Assembly (NCBI GenBank): GCA_035699745.1
Contig: DASSPH010000104.1
Span: 1 to 64,000, forward strand
Direction: 5' to 3'
Source: Vicinamibacterales bacterium
GTDB lineage: Bacteria; Acidobacteriota; Vicinamibacteria; Vicinamibacterales; 2-12-FULL-66-21
DNA length: 64,000 nucleotides
Shown: positions 51,959 to 63,596 of the stretch, in pieces
How positions within the stretch are numbered: the stretch's first letter is position 1
Layout of the letters: each line of letters begins with the position of its first letter
The notes under the pieces: model-generated
The model's input: only the letters and a program-made list of their open reading frames with translations
Databases searched by the model: none
Told to the model about the DNA's origin: nothing
Made by a program: the position numbers and the translations under genes

Positions 51959-53322
51959 CCAGGAAAACCGGCTCGATTCTTCTCGTCGACGACGAAGCGA
52001 AGATCCGCAACGCGCTCGCGCAGGCCCTGCGCGAAGAGGGGCACGAGGTGGTCGCCGTCGGCAACCCTCGCGAGGCGCAGCGCCTGCTCGCGCGCGGGAC
52101 CTTCGACGTGCTCATCGTCGACAACCTCATGCCCGAGCTCACGGGCCTCGATCTGATCCGCGAGGTGGTCACCACGACCGCCGCGAACGAACGGCCGCAG
52201 ATCCTGATGATGACCGCCCACGCCACCGTCGAGAGCGCCATCGAGGCGATGAAGCTGGGCGCGCTCGACTATCTGCAGAAACCGTTCGAGATCGACGAGC
52301 TGCTCGTCGTGGTGAACCGCGCGATCGATCATCAGCGCCTGCGGACGCAGCACGGGTACCTGCTCAGCGAGCGCGACGAGGAATTCAACCAGTACGGCAT
52401 CGTCGGGCGCAGCCGCCGGATTCAGGAAGTGATCCGCACGGCGGAGATGGTCGCGAAGTCGAAGAGCACCGTGCTGATTACCGGCGAAACCGGCACCGGC
52501 AAGGAGATGGTCGCTCGCGCCATCCACTTCCACAGCACCCAGCGCGAGATGCCGCTGGTGAAGGTGAACTGCGCGGCGATCCCGGAAAACCTGCTGGAAT
52601 CGGAGCTGTTCGGGCATACCCGCGGCGCCTTCACCGGCGCGCTCACCAGCAAGAAGGGCAAGTTCGCCCTCGCGGACGGCGGATCGATCTTCCTGGACGA
52701 GATCGGGACGATGGCGACGGCGCTGCAGGCGAAGCTGCTGCGCGTGCTGCAGGAGCGCGAGTTCGAACCGCTCGGATCGGAGCGGAGCCACAAGGTCGAC
52801 GTCCGCGTGATCGCGGCGACCAACCGGGACATCCGCCAGATGGTGGCGGACGGACGCTTCCAGGAGGATCTCTACTATCGCCTGAACGTGATCCCGATCC
52901 ACATTCCGCCGCTGCGCGAGCGGCGCGAAGACATCCCGCTGCTGGTCGAGCATTTCATCCGCAAGCACGCGCAGCGCGCCGGCAAGCGGATCGAAGGGAT
53001 CGAGCCCGCGGTGCTGCAGGCGCTCGAGGCCGCCGACTGGCCGGGAAACGTGCGGGAGCTCGAGAACACGGTGGAGCGGGCGGTGGTGCTCTCGCCCGGC
53101 GCGGTGATCGGGCCCGACGTGGTCCGCCTGCTCGGCGTGCAGTCGGCGGCGACTCCCGGACTGCCGTCGATGCTGCTGCGGCAGAACCTCGATTGGGCGG
53201 AACGCGAGAGCGTCCGCCGCGCGCTGGAGAGCGCCAACGGGATCAAGAAGGACGCCGCGGAGTTGATGGGCATCAGCCAGCGCGCCTTGAGCTATTACCT
53301 CGCGAAGCACCGCATCGAGTGA
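51955..53322 (+). CDS. NtrC-family sigma-54 response regulator
   Basis: A 455-residue activator. The receiver domain covers about 7-120 with phosphoacceptor Asp56 ([16 protein letters not shown]) and Lys in LQKPFEI. The AAA+ domain covers about 145-375 with Walker A GETGTGKE (from residue 177), the sigma-54-contact loop GAFTGA (224-229), Walker [13 protein letters not shown] and the arginine-containing sensor [22 protein letters not shown]-terminal Fis-type helix-turn-helix follows ([35 protein letters not shown]). The ATG at 51955 overlaps the kinase stop by 4 bp. Its likely target is the sigma-54 promoter at 53401. Confidence 0.96.
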   Translation: MTRKTGSILLVDDEAKIRNALAQALREEGHEVVAVGNPREAQRLLARGTFDVLIVDNLMPELTGLDLIREVVTTTAANERPQILMMTAHATVESAIEAMKLGALDYLQKPFEIDELLVVVNRAIDHQRLRTQHGYLLSERDEEFNQYGIVGRSRRIQEVIRTAEMVAKSKSTVLITGETGTGKEMVARAIHFHSTQREMPLVKVNCAAIPENLLESELFGHTRGAFTGALTSKKGKFALADGGSIFLDEIGTMATALQAKLLRVLQEREFEPLGSERSHKVDVRVIAATNRDIRQMVADGRFQEDLYYRLNVIPIHIPPLRERREDIPLLVEHFIRKHAQRAGKRIEGIEPAVLQALEAADWPGNVRELENTVERAVVLSPGAVIGPDVVRLLGVQSAATPGLPSMLLRQNLDWAERESVRRALESANGIKKDAAELMGISQRALSYYLAKHRIE

Positions 53323-53333
53323 GGCCGCATCCG

Positions 53334-53369
53334 TTACGCGCCGCGTAAGCACTTTCCCAAGCCGTAAGC
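53334..53369. promoter_or_regulatory. Candidate enhancer site: palindrome TTACGCG-C-CGCGTAA plus half site
   Basis: A perfect 7+7 bp palindrome around one base (53334-53348) lies 12 bp after the activator stop and 52 bp upstream of the -24 element. The half-site CGTAAGC (53344-53350) recurs at 53363-53369, 19 bp on. Spacing and location fit a binding site for the adjacent Fis-type activator. Confidence 0.5.
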
Positions 53370-53400
53370 GCCGCGCATCTTTTCCCGCGTTTTTCGCGGC

Positions 53401-53416
53401 TGGCGCGGGCATCGCC
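53401..53416 (+). promoter_or_regulatory. Candidate sigma-54 (-24/-12) promoter
   Basis: TGGCGCG-N4-TCGC matches the consensus TGGCACG-N4-TTGC at 9 of 11 fixed positions, with exact GG-N10-GC spacing. It lies 22 bp before the DUF5777 gene ATG, directly downstream of an NtrC-type activator gene. A CCGCG/CGCGG hairpin with a T5 loop (53385-53399) immediately precedes it. Confidence 0.55.
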
Positions 53417-53437
53417 TTTGCGACCACAGGACGCCAA

Positions 53438-54310
53438 ATGACGATACGTTCACGAACTGTTCTCGCGGCGCTGCTGCTGCTCCTCGCCGGCCGTCCCGCG
53501 GCGGCCCAGACATCCGAGCCCGCTCAGGCCGCCCAACCCACCCAGCCGGCGCAGCCGGCGGAGCCCGCGACGTCCGATCCGGACCGCCGCGTCGATCCGC
53601 TGCAGCCCGATTTCAGCCTGGCGGCGTTGCCGACCACGCTGCGGGTGCCGCAAGGCAAGGGCTCGTTCCGCGTGACGCACCGCTTCACGCGCTCGCTGGG
53701 GCGCGGCGACTTCGGCGACCTGCTGAGCGACTTCTTCGGCTTCGACTCCGGCGCGCAGATCGGCCTCGAGTTCCGGTACGGGCTGCTGCCGGGAACGCAA
53801 CTCGGGGTGCACCGCACCAGCGATCGCACCATCCAGATCTTCGGGCAGCAGAGTTTGCTGCGGCAGGCGCCGGACGGGCATCCGATCGGCCTCGACGCCA
53901 TCGCCACGCTGGAAGGCACCAACAACCTGCGCGGCCAGCGCTCGTCGGCGATCGGGCTGCTCGTGTCACGCAAGGTCGGACGGATCGCGGCGCTGTACGC
54001 CGAGCCGATTTTCGTCGTCAACAGCAGCCCGTTCGACGAAGGGGACAACGACACCCTGATGCTGGGCCTGGGCGGGCGCGTGAGGGTCCGCCCCGCGCTG
54101 TATCTCGTCGGCGAGATCTCGCCGCGGCTCGCCGGCTACGACCCCGGCGTCAGCCAGGCGAGCTTCGGGATCGAAATGCGCTCGGGCGGGCACACCTTCC
54201 AGATCAACGTCTCGAACGGCATCGGCACGACGCTCGCGCAGGTCTCGCGCGGCGCCGTCGACAACAACTCCTGGTTCATCGGCTTCAACATCGCAAGGAA
54301 GTTCTTCTGA
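53438..54310 (+). CDS. DUF5777-family beta-barrel protein
   Basis: A 290-residue outer-membrane protein. The signal peptide (TVLAALLLLLAGRPAAAQ) is followed by a Pro/Ala/Gln linker (TQPAQPAEPATSDPDRRVDP). The DUF5777 core shows GKGSFRVTHRFTRSL, DFFGFDSGAQIGLEFRYGL, SRKVGRIAALYAEPIFV and GGHTFQINVSNGIGTT, with the ending WFIGFNIARKFF. The family is found in Bacteroidota and Acidobacteriota near cytochrome or copper-protein genes, function unknown. It is 115 bp after the sigma-54 activator gene, probably under the -24/-12 promoter, and 2 bp before a cupredoxin gene. Confidence 0.9.
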   Translation: MTIRSRTVLAALLLLLAGRPAAAQTSEPAQAAQPTQPAQPAEPATSDPDRRVDPLQPDFSLAALPTTLRVPQGKGSFRVTHRFTRSLGRGDFGDLLSDFFGFDSGAQIGLEFRYGLLPGTQLGVHRTSDRTIQIFGQQSLLRQAPDGHPIGLDAIATLEGTNNLRGQRSSAIGLLVSRKVGRIAALYAEPIFVVNSSPFDEGDNDTLMLGLGGRVRVRPALYLVGEISPRLAGYDPGVSQASFGIEMRSGGHTFQINVSNGIGTTLAQVSRGAVDNNSWFIGFNIARKFF

Positions 54311-54312
54311 CC

Positions 54313-54720
54313 ATGAAACTCTTTCGCCATGCGCTCATCGGTTCGGCGGCGGCGGTCCTGATCGCGTCGTGCGGCGGCTCACCCACATCCCCCGGAGGCG
54401 CGACCGTGCGCGACGGCGGTGCCGGCGGCACGAGCGGCGCGACGGTCACCATCACGTCCGCCGGGGTCAATCCATCGACGGTCACCGTCGCCGTCGGCCA
54501 GACCGTGACCTTCGTGAACAACGACAGCCGCGCGCACGAGATTGCGTCGAACCCGCATCCGCAGCACGGCACGTGCCCGGGCATCGAGGCGGGGCTCGGC
54601 ACGCTCGCGCCCGGCGCCACGCGCACGACCCGCATCTTCGCCAACAGCGGCAGCTGCGGGTATCACGATCACCTGAACGACTCGAACAACAGCCTGCGCG
54701 GCACCATCAACGTTCAATAG
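54313..54720 (+). CDS. Cupredoxin (plastocyanin-like) lipoprotein
   Basis: A 135-residue lipoprotein. The signal ends in LIASC (MKLFRHALIGSAAAVLIASC), then a Gly/Thr-rich linker. The cupredoxin fold (VTITSAGVNPSTVTVAVGQT; VTFVNNDSRAHEIASNPH) has candidate copper ligands His (AHEI), Cys and His (GSCGYHDHLND). No Met is seen at the usual fourth position. The ATG lies 2 bp after the DUF5777 stop, so they are co-transcribed and probably work together at the outer membrane. It carries copper in the envelope. Confidence 0.9.
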   Translation: MKLFRHALIGSAAAVLIASCGGSPTSPGGATVRDGGAGGTSGATVTITSAGVNPSTVTVAVGQTVTFVNNDSRAHEIASNPHPQHGTCPGIEAGLGTLAPGATRTTRIFANSGSCGYHDHLNDSNNSLRGTINVQ

Positions 54721-54831
54721 TCTGCCCTGGCGGCGACTTTCGATCGCCGCGCTCCCACCGGCTGGATTCTGCCCGCGGCGTCCGCGGGCGGATCTATACT
54801 TGCGCGCTCAGTCGCAGAGGGAGCAGACATC

Positions 54832-57800
54832 ATGCGCAGCGTGCTTGCGTCGCTTGCATTCGCGGCGTGCTCCGCCGCGGTCCTCGCCCAGGTTCCCGGA
54901 CGCAACGTCAACATGGTGTCGGGGACGACCTCTCCAGGCGGCGACCCGTACCTGCAGCGTCAGAACGAGCCGTCGATCGCCGCCTCGACGCGAAACCCGC
55001 TGCACCTGCTCGCCGGGGCCAACGACTACCGCACCGTCGATCTGCCCGGCCTGCCGAACAGCAACGAAACCGGCGACGCGTGGATGGGGGTGTTCAAGTC
55101 GTTCGACGGCGGCAACACGTGGCGCAGCACGCTGATCCCCGGCTACCCGCAGGATGCGGGCAGCACCTCGCCGCTCCGCGCCTACTCCGCGGCGGCGGAT
55201 CCCGTCGTCCGCGCCGGCACGAACGGCCTGTTCTATTACTCAGGGATCGTGTTCGACCGCTCGACGCCGGCGAAGAGCGCGATGTTCGTGTCGCGCTTCA
55301 TCGACAACAACAACCAGGAAGCGGGCGACCCGATCGTGTTCCTCGGCACGTCATTGATCGCAACCAATGACGGCACCGCGTTCATCGACAAGCCGTGGTT
55401 CGCCGTCGACGTCCCCCGCACCGGCGCGCCGACCTGCACCATCAACACGTCGCAGAAGAGCCCGACCGCCACCGATCCGAACCGGATCATCCACACCACG
55501 CAGTCGTTTCCCGGGGGCGCCGCCTACGCCGTCTTCAGCCTGATTGTCGAGACCGCCGCCGAGACCCGCTCGCAGCTGTATTTCTCGCGCTCGCTCGACT
55601 GCGGCGCGACGTGGAGCCCGCCGCAGCAGATCAGCTCGAGCGCCGATCCGATCAACCAGGGCGGGACGATGGCGATCGATCCGCGCAACGGAACCATCTA
55701 TCTGGCGTGGCGGCGCTTCACCGCCGACGGCACCGACGACTCGATCATGGTGGTGCGGTCGCTGGACCAGGGCCGCAAGTGGGACCCGCCCGGACGCGCC
55801 CGCCGCTTCCCGCGCGGGAGGAAGGTCGGGCTGACCAGGGAGATCCACGGCAAGAGGTTCACCCAGCCGACGGAGCTCACCGATCTGGCGTCGCTCGATC
55901 AACGGACCGAGACCTACCAGTTCCGCACCAACGCCTATCCCTCGATGACGGTCGACGGCAGCGGCCGCGTCTACGTCGTCTGGTCGGAACGCGGCTTCGC
56001 GCCGCTCAATACCGATGCCGATGACGGCGACGCGCGGATCCTGATCGCGACCTCCACCACCGGAACGACGTGGACGGAGCCGTCCACCGTGGCGAACGAC
56101 GCGCTGGCGGGACACCAGGTGATGCCCTCGCTGAGCTTTGCCGGCGGCAAGCTGATGGTCGGGTACTACGATTTCCGCGAGGACGTGTCGCTCGTGTTCC
56201 GCAAGTTCGTCGACGAGACGTCGGCGATCGCGATCGCCAACAAGCGGCACACGGTGGACGTCCGCGCCGCGATGGCGGATCCTGCGGCGGCGCCGGCGTT
56301 CCATCCCTCGGTCCGCGTGTCGGAATACCTGATGGGCAGCCGCCCCGGCGCCGGGCCGCGGCCGGTCGAGCAGCTGCAGTTCAACCCGCCGAACCTGAAG
56401 CTGTTCAAGCTCGGGACGGTGCCGTTCATCGGCGATTACATCGACCTCGCGCCGTCGCCGTCGTTCGTGCCCGCCGCAGGAGGCGGGTGGGCGTTCAACA
56501 CCGCGCCCGCGAGCTCGCCGCTGTTTCACCTGGTGTGGACCGACAACCGCGACGTGGTGCCTCCGGCGAACGGCGACTGGACGTCGTATACGCCGCCGGG
56601 GTCGACCGGCGGCCCCAGCTCGTTCGATCCGACGCAGACGCTGCCCGTGTGCATGCCGGGACGGGAGGGCATGCGCAACCAGAACATCTACACGGCGCGG
56701 ATCACCGGCGGCCTCGTCGCCGGATCGCCGGGCAACACCAAACCGCTCAGTCCGCTGCTGCCCCGCGCGTTCGTGGTGTTCGCGCAGAACGCGACCGACG
56801 TCTCCCGCAGCTTCCGCCTGACGATCGAGAACCAGCCGGCCGGTGGCCGCGCGTCGTTCCTCGAGACACCGCTGCCGCCCTACGACGCGCAATCGCCGCC
56901 GCCGCTGACGATCCTCGACGTCATCGTGCCGGCCCGCTCGACGGTGGCGCGCAACGTCTACGTCACGTCCACGGATCCGCACGCGCAGGTCCGCGTAGCG
57001 GTGAAGGAGACGGGCGCCAGCGGCCAGGAGCTGCCCTCCGGCCTCGGCAGCACCGTCATCCTCAATCCCGACATCAGCAACCCTGACATCAGCAACCCGG
57101 ACATCAGCAATCCGGACATCAGCAATCCCGACATCTCGAACGCCGAAGTAGCGAACCCCGACATCTCGAACCCGGACATCTCCAATCCGGACATCAGCAA
57201 CCCTGATATCAGCAACCCGGACATCAGCAATCCGGACATCAGCAACCCCGACATCTCGAACGTGCAGGTCGCGAATCCGGACATCAGCAACCCGGATATC
57301 AGCAATCCGGACATCAGCAACCCGGACATCAGCAACCCCGACATCAGCAACCCCGACATCAGCAATCCGGATATCTCGAATCAGTCGCTGACCGACACGT
57401 CGTGGACCGTCACCAACAACGGCAATACGACGACGTCCTACTCGGTGCAGCTGCTGTTGAACGGCGCGCAGCCGGCGCCGGACCAGGTCGCGATCCAGCT
57501 GGTCCTGCACAAGGTGTACACCACGCCGGTGGCTGTGAACTGCACGCTCGCCCTGCACGCGCACAACGTGCTGCTGGCCAACATCACGCGTCCGCGGTTC
57601 CTGACCTCGACACAGCCTGGCGATCCCAACGTGCAGGATCCCAGTGCGGCCAACGCGACGCTGTGGCTCGCGCCGGGTGAGACGGCGAAGATCACGCTGC
57701 GGGTGATGGACAAGAACCTGTCGGACGGCATCACGTTCGACGCCGTGCAGCAGGTGACGCCGGCCGTGGTCGCGCAGGCGCTCGACGTCAGCCTGGTCAA

Positions 57801-59913
57801 CGGCACGCTCGTCGTCGCCCCCGCCGTCGAAGTCGCCGTGCCTCCGGCGATCGACATCGCGTTCGGCGCGCTGCCGCAGAACGCCGCCGCGGGAGCCGCC
57901 CTCGGCCAGGTCGGCGTCACGGTGACGGACCCGCAGGGAGCCGTCGTCCCCGGCGTGGTCGTCGCGCTCTCGGTGCACACCGTCCCCGGCGACGCGCAGG
58001 TCGGACCGACGCTGAACGCCGTCAGCAACGCGAGCGGCCAGGCGGTGTTCAACCTCAGCCCGCTGCCCGCCGGCCGCTACCGCCTCGAGGCGGTGGTGCA
58101 GGCGATCGGCTATCCGCTGACGACCGGGTTCAGCGACTCGTTCGTGATCTACCCGGGTGTCCTGCAGTGGGCCGTCGACGCCGGCGGCAACGGCAACTAC
58201 TACGAGTACGTGCGCGACGGCGGGCTGACCTGGGAGGCGGCGCGGACCGCGGCGGCGGCGCGCTCGCACGCGGGGTTCAGCGGGCGGCTGGTCACCGTGA
58301 CGAGCGCCGCCGAGAACGCCTTCGTGAACGCCCTGCGCGGCGAGGGAGATCTGCGCGCCTGGATCGGCATGCACGATCCGGACGGCAGCGGCGACGCCGG
58401 CTTCGCGTGGATCAGCGGCGAGCCGCTCACCTACACGAACTGGGCCGCGGGCGAACCGGACAATCCCGGCACCGAGTTCTTCGTCGAGATGTCCGCCGAC
58501 GGCACCTGGAAGAACAGCGTCGCGCTCGACGGCGCCCTGCCGACGCTCGGCTACCTCGTCGAATATGCGGTCACCGGTTCGACCTTTACCGTGACCAGCA
58601 CCGCTGACGCGGGCGCGGGCACCCTGCGCCAGGCGCTTCTCGACGCGAACGCGAACGGCGCCTCGAAGGACGCGATCGTGTTCGACATTCCGGACGCGGG
58701 TCCGCACATCATCTCGCTCAGCACCCCGCTGCCCTTCATCACGCAGCCGGTCGGCATCGACGGGACGACGCAGCCGGGCTACTCGGGCGTCCCGCTCGTC
58801 TTCATCGACGGCGCGGATGCGGGACCGGCGCCGGGCCTGCGGGTCGAGGCGGCGAGCACGGAGATTCGACGGATCGGCATCATCGGGTTCACTGCCGGCC
58901 CCGGCATCCAGCTCTGGACCGGCGGCAATGCCGTCGTCCGCGGCAACTACATCGGACTGACCGGCACGGGTCTCGCGACCGGCAACCAGATCGGCATCGA
59001 CGTGCACGGCGCGGGGCACCAGATCGGCGGCAACGGCGCCGAGGATCGGAACGTGATCTCGGGCAACAACCTCGGCATCTTCCTGCAGTCCGATTCGGGC
59101 GGCGCGACGATCATCGGCAACTACATCGGCACCAGTCCGAACGGGACGTCGGCGGTGCCGAACATCACCGGCATTCTGGCCGACGACACCAGCGGCCACG
59201 CGATCGGCGGCGGGGCGCCGGCTGACGGCAACCTGATTTCGGGCAACGGAGACGTCGAAATCCAGGGCAACGGCATCATGCTGACCAACGCCAGCGGAAA
59301 CAGCATCCGCGGCAACCTGATCGGCGTCGCCGCCGACGGCACGACGGCGCTGCCGAACACCGGCAACGGCATCCGCGCCACCGGGGCGTCGGACAACAAC
59401 ACCCTGGAAACCAACACGATCGCCTTCAACCTGCGGAACGGGGTCGAGCTGAACGGCGTGGGCAACGCGGTGAAGCTCAATTCGATCTTCGGCAACGGCC
59501 TGCTCGGGATCGATCAGGGGGGCGGCGGCGTGACCGCGAACGACGCGGGCGAGGCCGACGGCATCCAGAACTACCCGGTGCTCACGTCGGCGCAGGCGCT
59601 GCCTGGCAGCTTCCGGGTCACCGGCACGTTCAGCAGCAGCGCGTCGACACTGTTCGAGATCCGCTTCTTCGACAACGCGACGTGCGATCCGTCCGGGTTC
59701 GGCGAAGGGCAGCGGCAGGTGGGCGTGACCGACTTCCCCACCAACGCGGACGGCAACGGCGTGTTCGACATCACGTTCCCGTTCGCCGTGCCGGCGGGGC
59801 GGGCGCTCGTGGCGACGGCGCGCAACTGGGCCTCCAGCAACACGTCGGAGTTCTCCCAGTGCGTGATCGTACAGTCACCGGAGCCGCCGGCCCCGGGCGG
59901 CGCCGTGCGCTAG
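54832..59913 (+). CDS. Giant secreted protein: sialidase-like region, pentapeptide array, C-type-lectin domain, beta-helix
   Basis: A 1693-residue exported protein with a signal peptide at 1-19. Residues about 25-560 resemble sialidase/BNR-type propeller repeats (VFKSFDGGNTWRSTLIPG; YFSRSLDCGATWSPPQQI; VVRSLDQGRKWDPPG). Residues 745-849 are 21 tandem pentapeptides. A Big/transthyretin-like region covers about 1010-1095 (GVTVTDPQGAVVPGVVVALS). Residues about 1111-1247 match a C-type-lectin-like domain (RAWIGMHDPDGSGDAGFAWI; YTNWAAGEPDNPG) but lack disulfide cysteines. Residues about 1250-1600 are right-handed beta-helix repeats (RNVISGNNLGIFLQSDSGGA; ATIIGNYIGTSPNG). GGGAG precedes the ATG. 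Likely surface-exposed or secreted; substrate unknown. Confidence 0.9.
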   Translation: MRSVLASLAFAACSAAVLAQVPGRNVNMVSGTTSPGGDPYLQRQNEPSIAASTRNPLHLLAGANDYRTVDLPGLPNSNETGDAWMGVFKSFDGGNTWRSTLIPGYPQDAGSTSPLRAYSAAADPVVRAGTNGLFYYSGIVFDRSTPAKSAMFVSRFIDNNNQEAGDPIVFLGTSLIATNDGTAFIDKPWFAVDVPRTGAPTCTINTSQKSPTATDPNRIIHTTQSFPGGAAYAVFSLIVETAAETRSQLYFSRSLDCGATWSPPQQISSSADPINQGGTMAIDPRNGTIYLAWRRFTADGTDDSIMVVRSLDQGRKWDPPGRARRFPRGRKVGLTREIHGKRFTQPTELTDLASLDQRTETYQFRTNAYPSMTVDGSGRVYVVWSERGFAPLNTDADDGDARILIATSTTGTTWTEPSTVANDALAGHQVMPSLSFAGGKLMVGYYDFREDVSLVFRKFVDETSAIAIANKRHTVDVRAAMADPAAAPAFHPSVRVSEYLMGSRPGAGPRPVEQLQFNPPNLKLFKLGTVPFIGDYIDLAPSPSFVPAAGGGWAFNTAPASSPLFHLVWTDNRDVVPPANGDWTSYTPPGSTGGPSSFDPTQTLPVCMPGREGMRNQNIYTARITGGLVAGSPGNTKPLSPLLPRAFVVFAQNATDVSRSFRLTIENQPAGGRASFLETPLPPYDAQSPPPLTILDVIVPARSTVARNVYVTSTDPHAQVRVAVKETGASGQELPSGLGSTVILNPDISNPDISNPDISNPDISNPDISNAEVANPDISNPDISNPDISNPDISNPDISNPDISNPDISNVQVANPDISNPDISNPDISNPDISNPDISNPDISNPDISNQSLTDTSWTVTNNGNTTTSYSVQLLLNGAQPAPDQVAIQLVLHKVYTTPVAVNCTLALHAHNVLLANITRPRFLTSTQPGDPNVQDPSAANATLWLAPGETAKITLRVMDKNLSDGITFDAVQQVTPAVVAQALDVSLVNGTLVVAPAVEVAVPPAIDIAFGALPQNAAAGAALGQVGVTVTDPQGAVVPGVVVALSVHTVPGDAQVGPTLNAVSNASGQAVFNLSPLPAGRYRLEAVVQAIGYPLTTGFSDSFVIYPGVLQWAVDAGGNGNYYEYVRDGGLTWEAARTAAAARSHAGFSGRLVTVTSAAENAFVNALRGEGDLRAWIGMHDPDGSGDAGFAWISGEPLTYTNWAAGEPDNPGTEFFVEMSADGTWKNSVALDGALPTLGYLVEYAVTGSTFTVTSTADAGAGTLRQALLDANANGASKDAIVFDIPDAGPHIISLSTPLPFITQPVGIDGTTQPGYSGVPLVFIDGADAGPAPGLRVEAASTEIRRIGIIGFTAGPGIQLWTGGNAVVRGNYIGLTGTGLATGNQIGIDVHGAGHQIGGNGAEDRNVISGNNLGIFLQSDSGGATIIGNYIGTSPNGTSAVPNITGILADDTSGHAIGGGAPADGNLISGNGDVEIQGNGIMLTNASGNSIRGNLIGVAADGTTALPNTGNGIRATGASDNNTLETNTIAFNLRNGVELNGVGNAVKLNSIFGNGLLGIDQGGGGVTANDAGEADGIQNYPVLTSAQALPGSFRVTGTFSSSASTLFEIRFFDNATCDPSGFGEGQRQVGVTDFPTNADGNGVFDITFPFAVPAGRALVATARNWASSNTSEFSQCVIVQSPEPPAPGGAVR
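57064..57378 (+). repeat. 15-bp tandem repeat encoding 21 NPDIS-type pentapeptides
   Basis: 315 bp of in-frame 15 bp units. The order is five NPDIS, NAEVA, seven NPDIS, NVQVA and seven NPDIS. Codons for Pro, Asp and Ser vary between copies while Ile is always atc, so the amino-acid pattern is better conserved than the DNA. It lies inside the 1693-residue protein. Confidence 0.97.
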
Positions 59914-59950
59914 CCAGCTGTGATCCATCGATGCGCACCCCTTCCGGGTC

Positions 59951-62773
<2,823 letters not shown>

Positions 62774-62828
62774 GGGGATGGTGCGTGCGTATTATGGACC
62801 CATTCCGCACCACCCGCCAGCGCGGGCC

Positions 62829-63596
62829 CTACCTGCCGGTGAACTTCGGCTTGCGCTTCTCGAGGAACGCGGCGGTCCCTTCGAGCTTGTCGTCGGAGGC
62901 GTAGCAGATGGCCTGCGCCAGCGTTTCGATCAGCAGCCCGGAGTCCATGTCGACGCGCGCGGACGCGTTGAGCGCGACCTTCGCCAGCCGCGCGGCGAGC
63001 GGCCCCTGGCGCAGCACCTTCTTCGCCAGCTCGCGCGCCCGGATCTGCAGCTGCCCCGGCGGCGCGATGGCGGTGACGAGCCCGATCTCGAGCGCCTGTT
63101 TCGCGTCGATGATGTCGCCGGTCAGGATCAGATGGCGGGCACGGCCCATGCCGATGATCCGCGGCAGGCGCTGCGTGGCGCCGGCGCCGGGAATGATGCC
63201 GAGTCCCAGCTCGGGCTGGCCGAACTTCGCGGTGTCGGCGGCGATGCGCAGGTCGCACGCGAGCGCGAGCTCGCAGCCGCCGCCGAGCGCGTAGCCGTTG
63301 ATCGCGGCGATCGTCGGCCGCGGAAAGCGCTCGATCTCGGAGAACAGCGACGAGTTGATCGCGGCGAGCCCTTCGTCGCGTCCGCGCGCGCGGATGTCGT
63401 TGATGTCCGCCCCCGAGACGAACGCCGCGTCGCCCGCGCCGGTGATGATCAGCACCGCGGCATCGCGGTTGGCGGCGAGCGTCTGCAGCGCCGCGCGCAT
63501 CTCGTCGACGGTCGCCAGGTCGAGCGCGTTCTTGACCTCGGGACGGTCGATGACGACGGTCGCGATCGACTCCGAGATGTCGACCCTAATACTCAT
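62829..63596 (-). CDS. Enoyl-CoA hydratase/isomerase (crotonase) family protein
   Basis: A 255-residue enzyme adding water to trans-2-enoyl-CoA in beta-oxidation. The oxyanion-hole regions are AFVSGADINDIRARG and INGYALGGGCELALACDLRI, and the catalytic-glutamate region is KFGQPELGLGIIPGAGATQR. The C-terminus is LEGTAAFLEKRKPKFTGR, as usual for short-chain crotonases. The start overlaps the stop of the 3-hydroxyacyl-CoA dehydrogenase gene by 11 bp, so the two steps are co-translated. Likely fatty-acid or butanoate catabolism. Confidence 0.95.
   Translation of the reverse strand: MSIRVDISESIATVVIDRPEVKNALDLATVDEMRAALQTLAANRDAAVLIITGAGDAAFVSGADINDIRARGRDEGLAAINSSLFSEIERFPRPTIAAINGYALGGGCELALACDLRIAADTAKFGQPELGLGIIPGAGATQRLPRIIGMGRARHLILTGDIIDAKQALEIGLVTAIAPPGQLQIRARELAKKVLRQGPLAARLAKVALNASARVDMDSGLLIETLAQAICYASDDKLEGTAAFLEKRKPKFTGR

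Noticed and set aside
53343-53399. CCGCG/CGCGG hairpin as a terminator of the activator gene
   Set aside because: The T5 run is in the loop, not after the stem, so it lacks the form of an intrinsic terminator.
57064-57378. Possible CRISPR-like array
   Set aside because: Units are contiguous 15 bp, in frame and coding, with no spacers.
55351-59199. Minus-strand frame of about 1282 codons with repeats such as VADVRIADV
   Set aside because: It is the antisense image of the NPDIS-containing gene; the repeats are a by-product of the 15 bp array.
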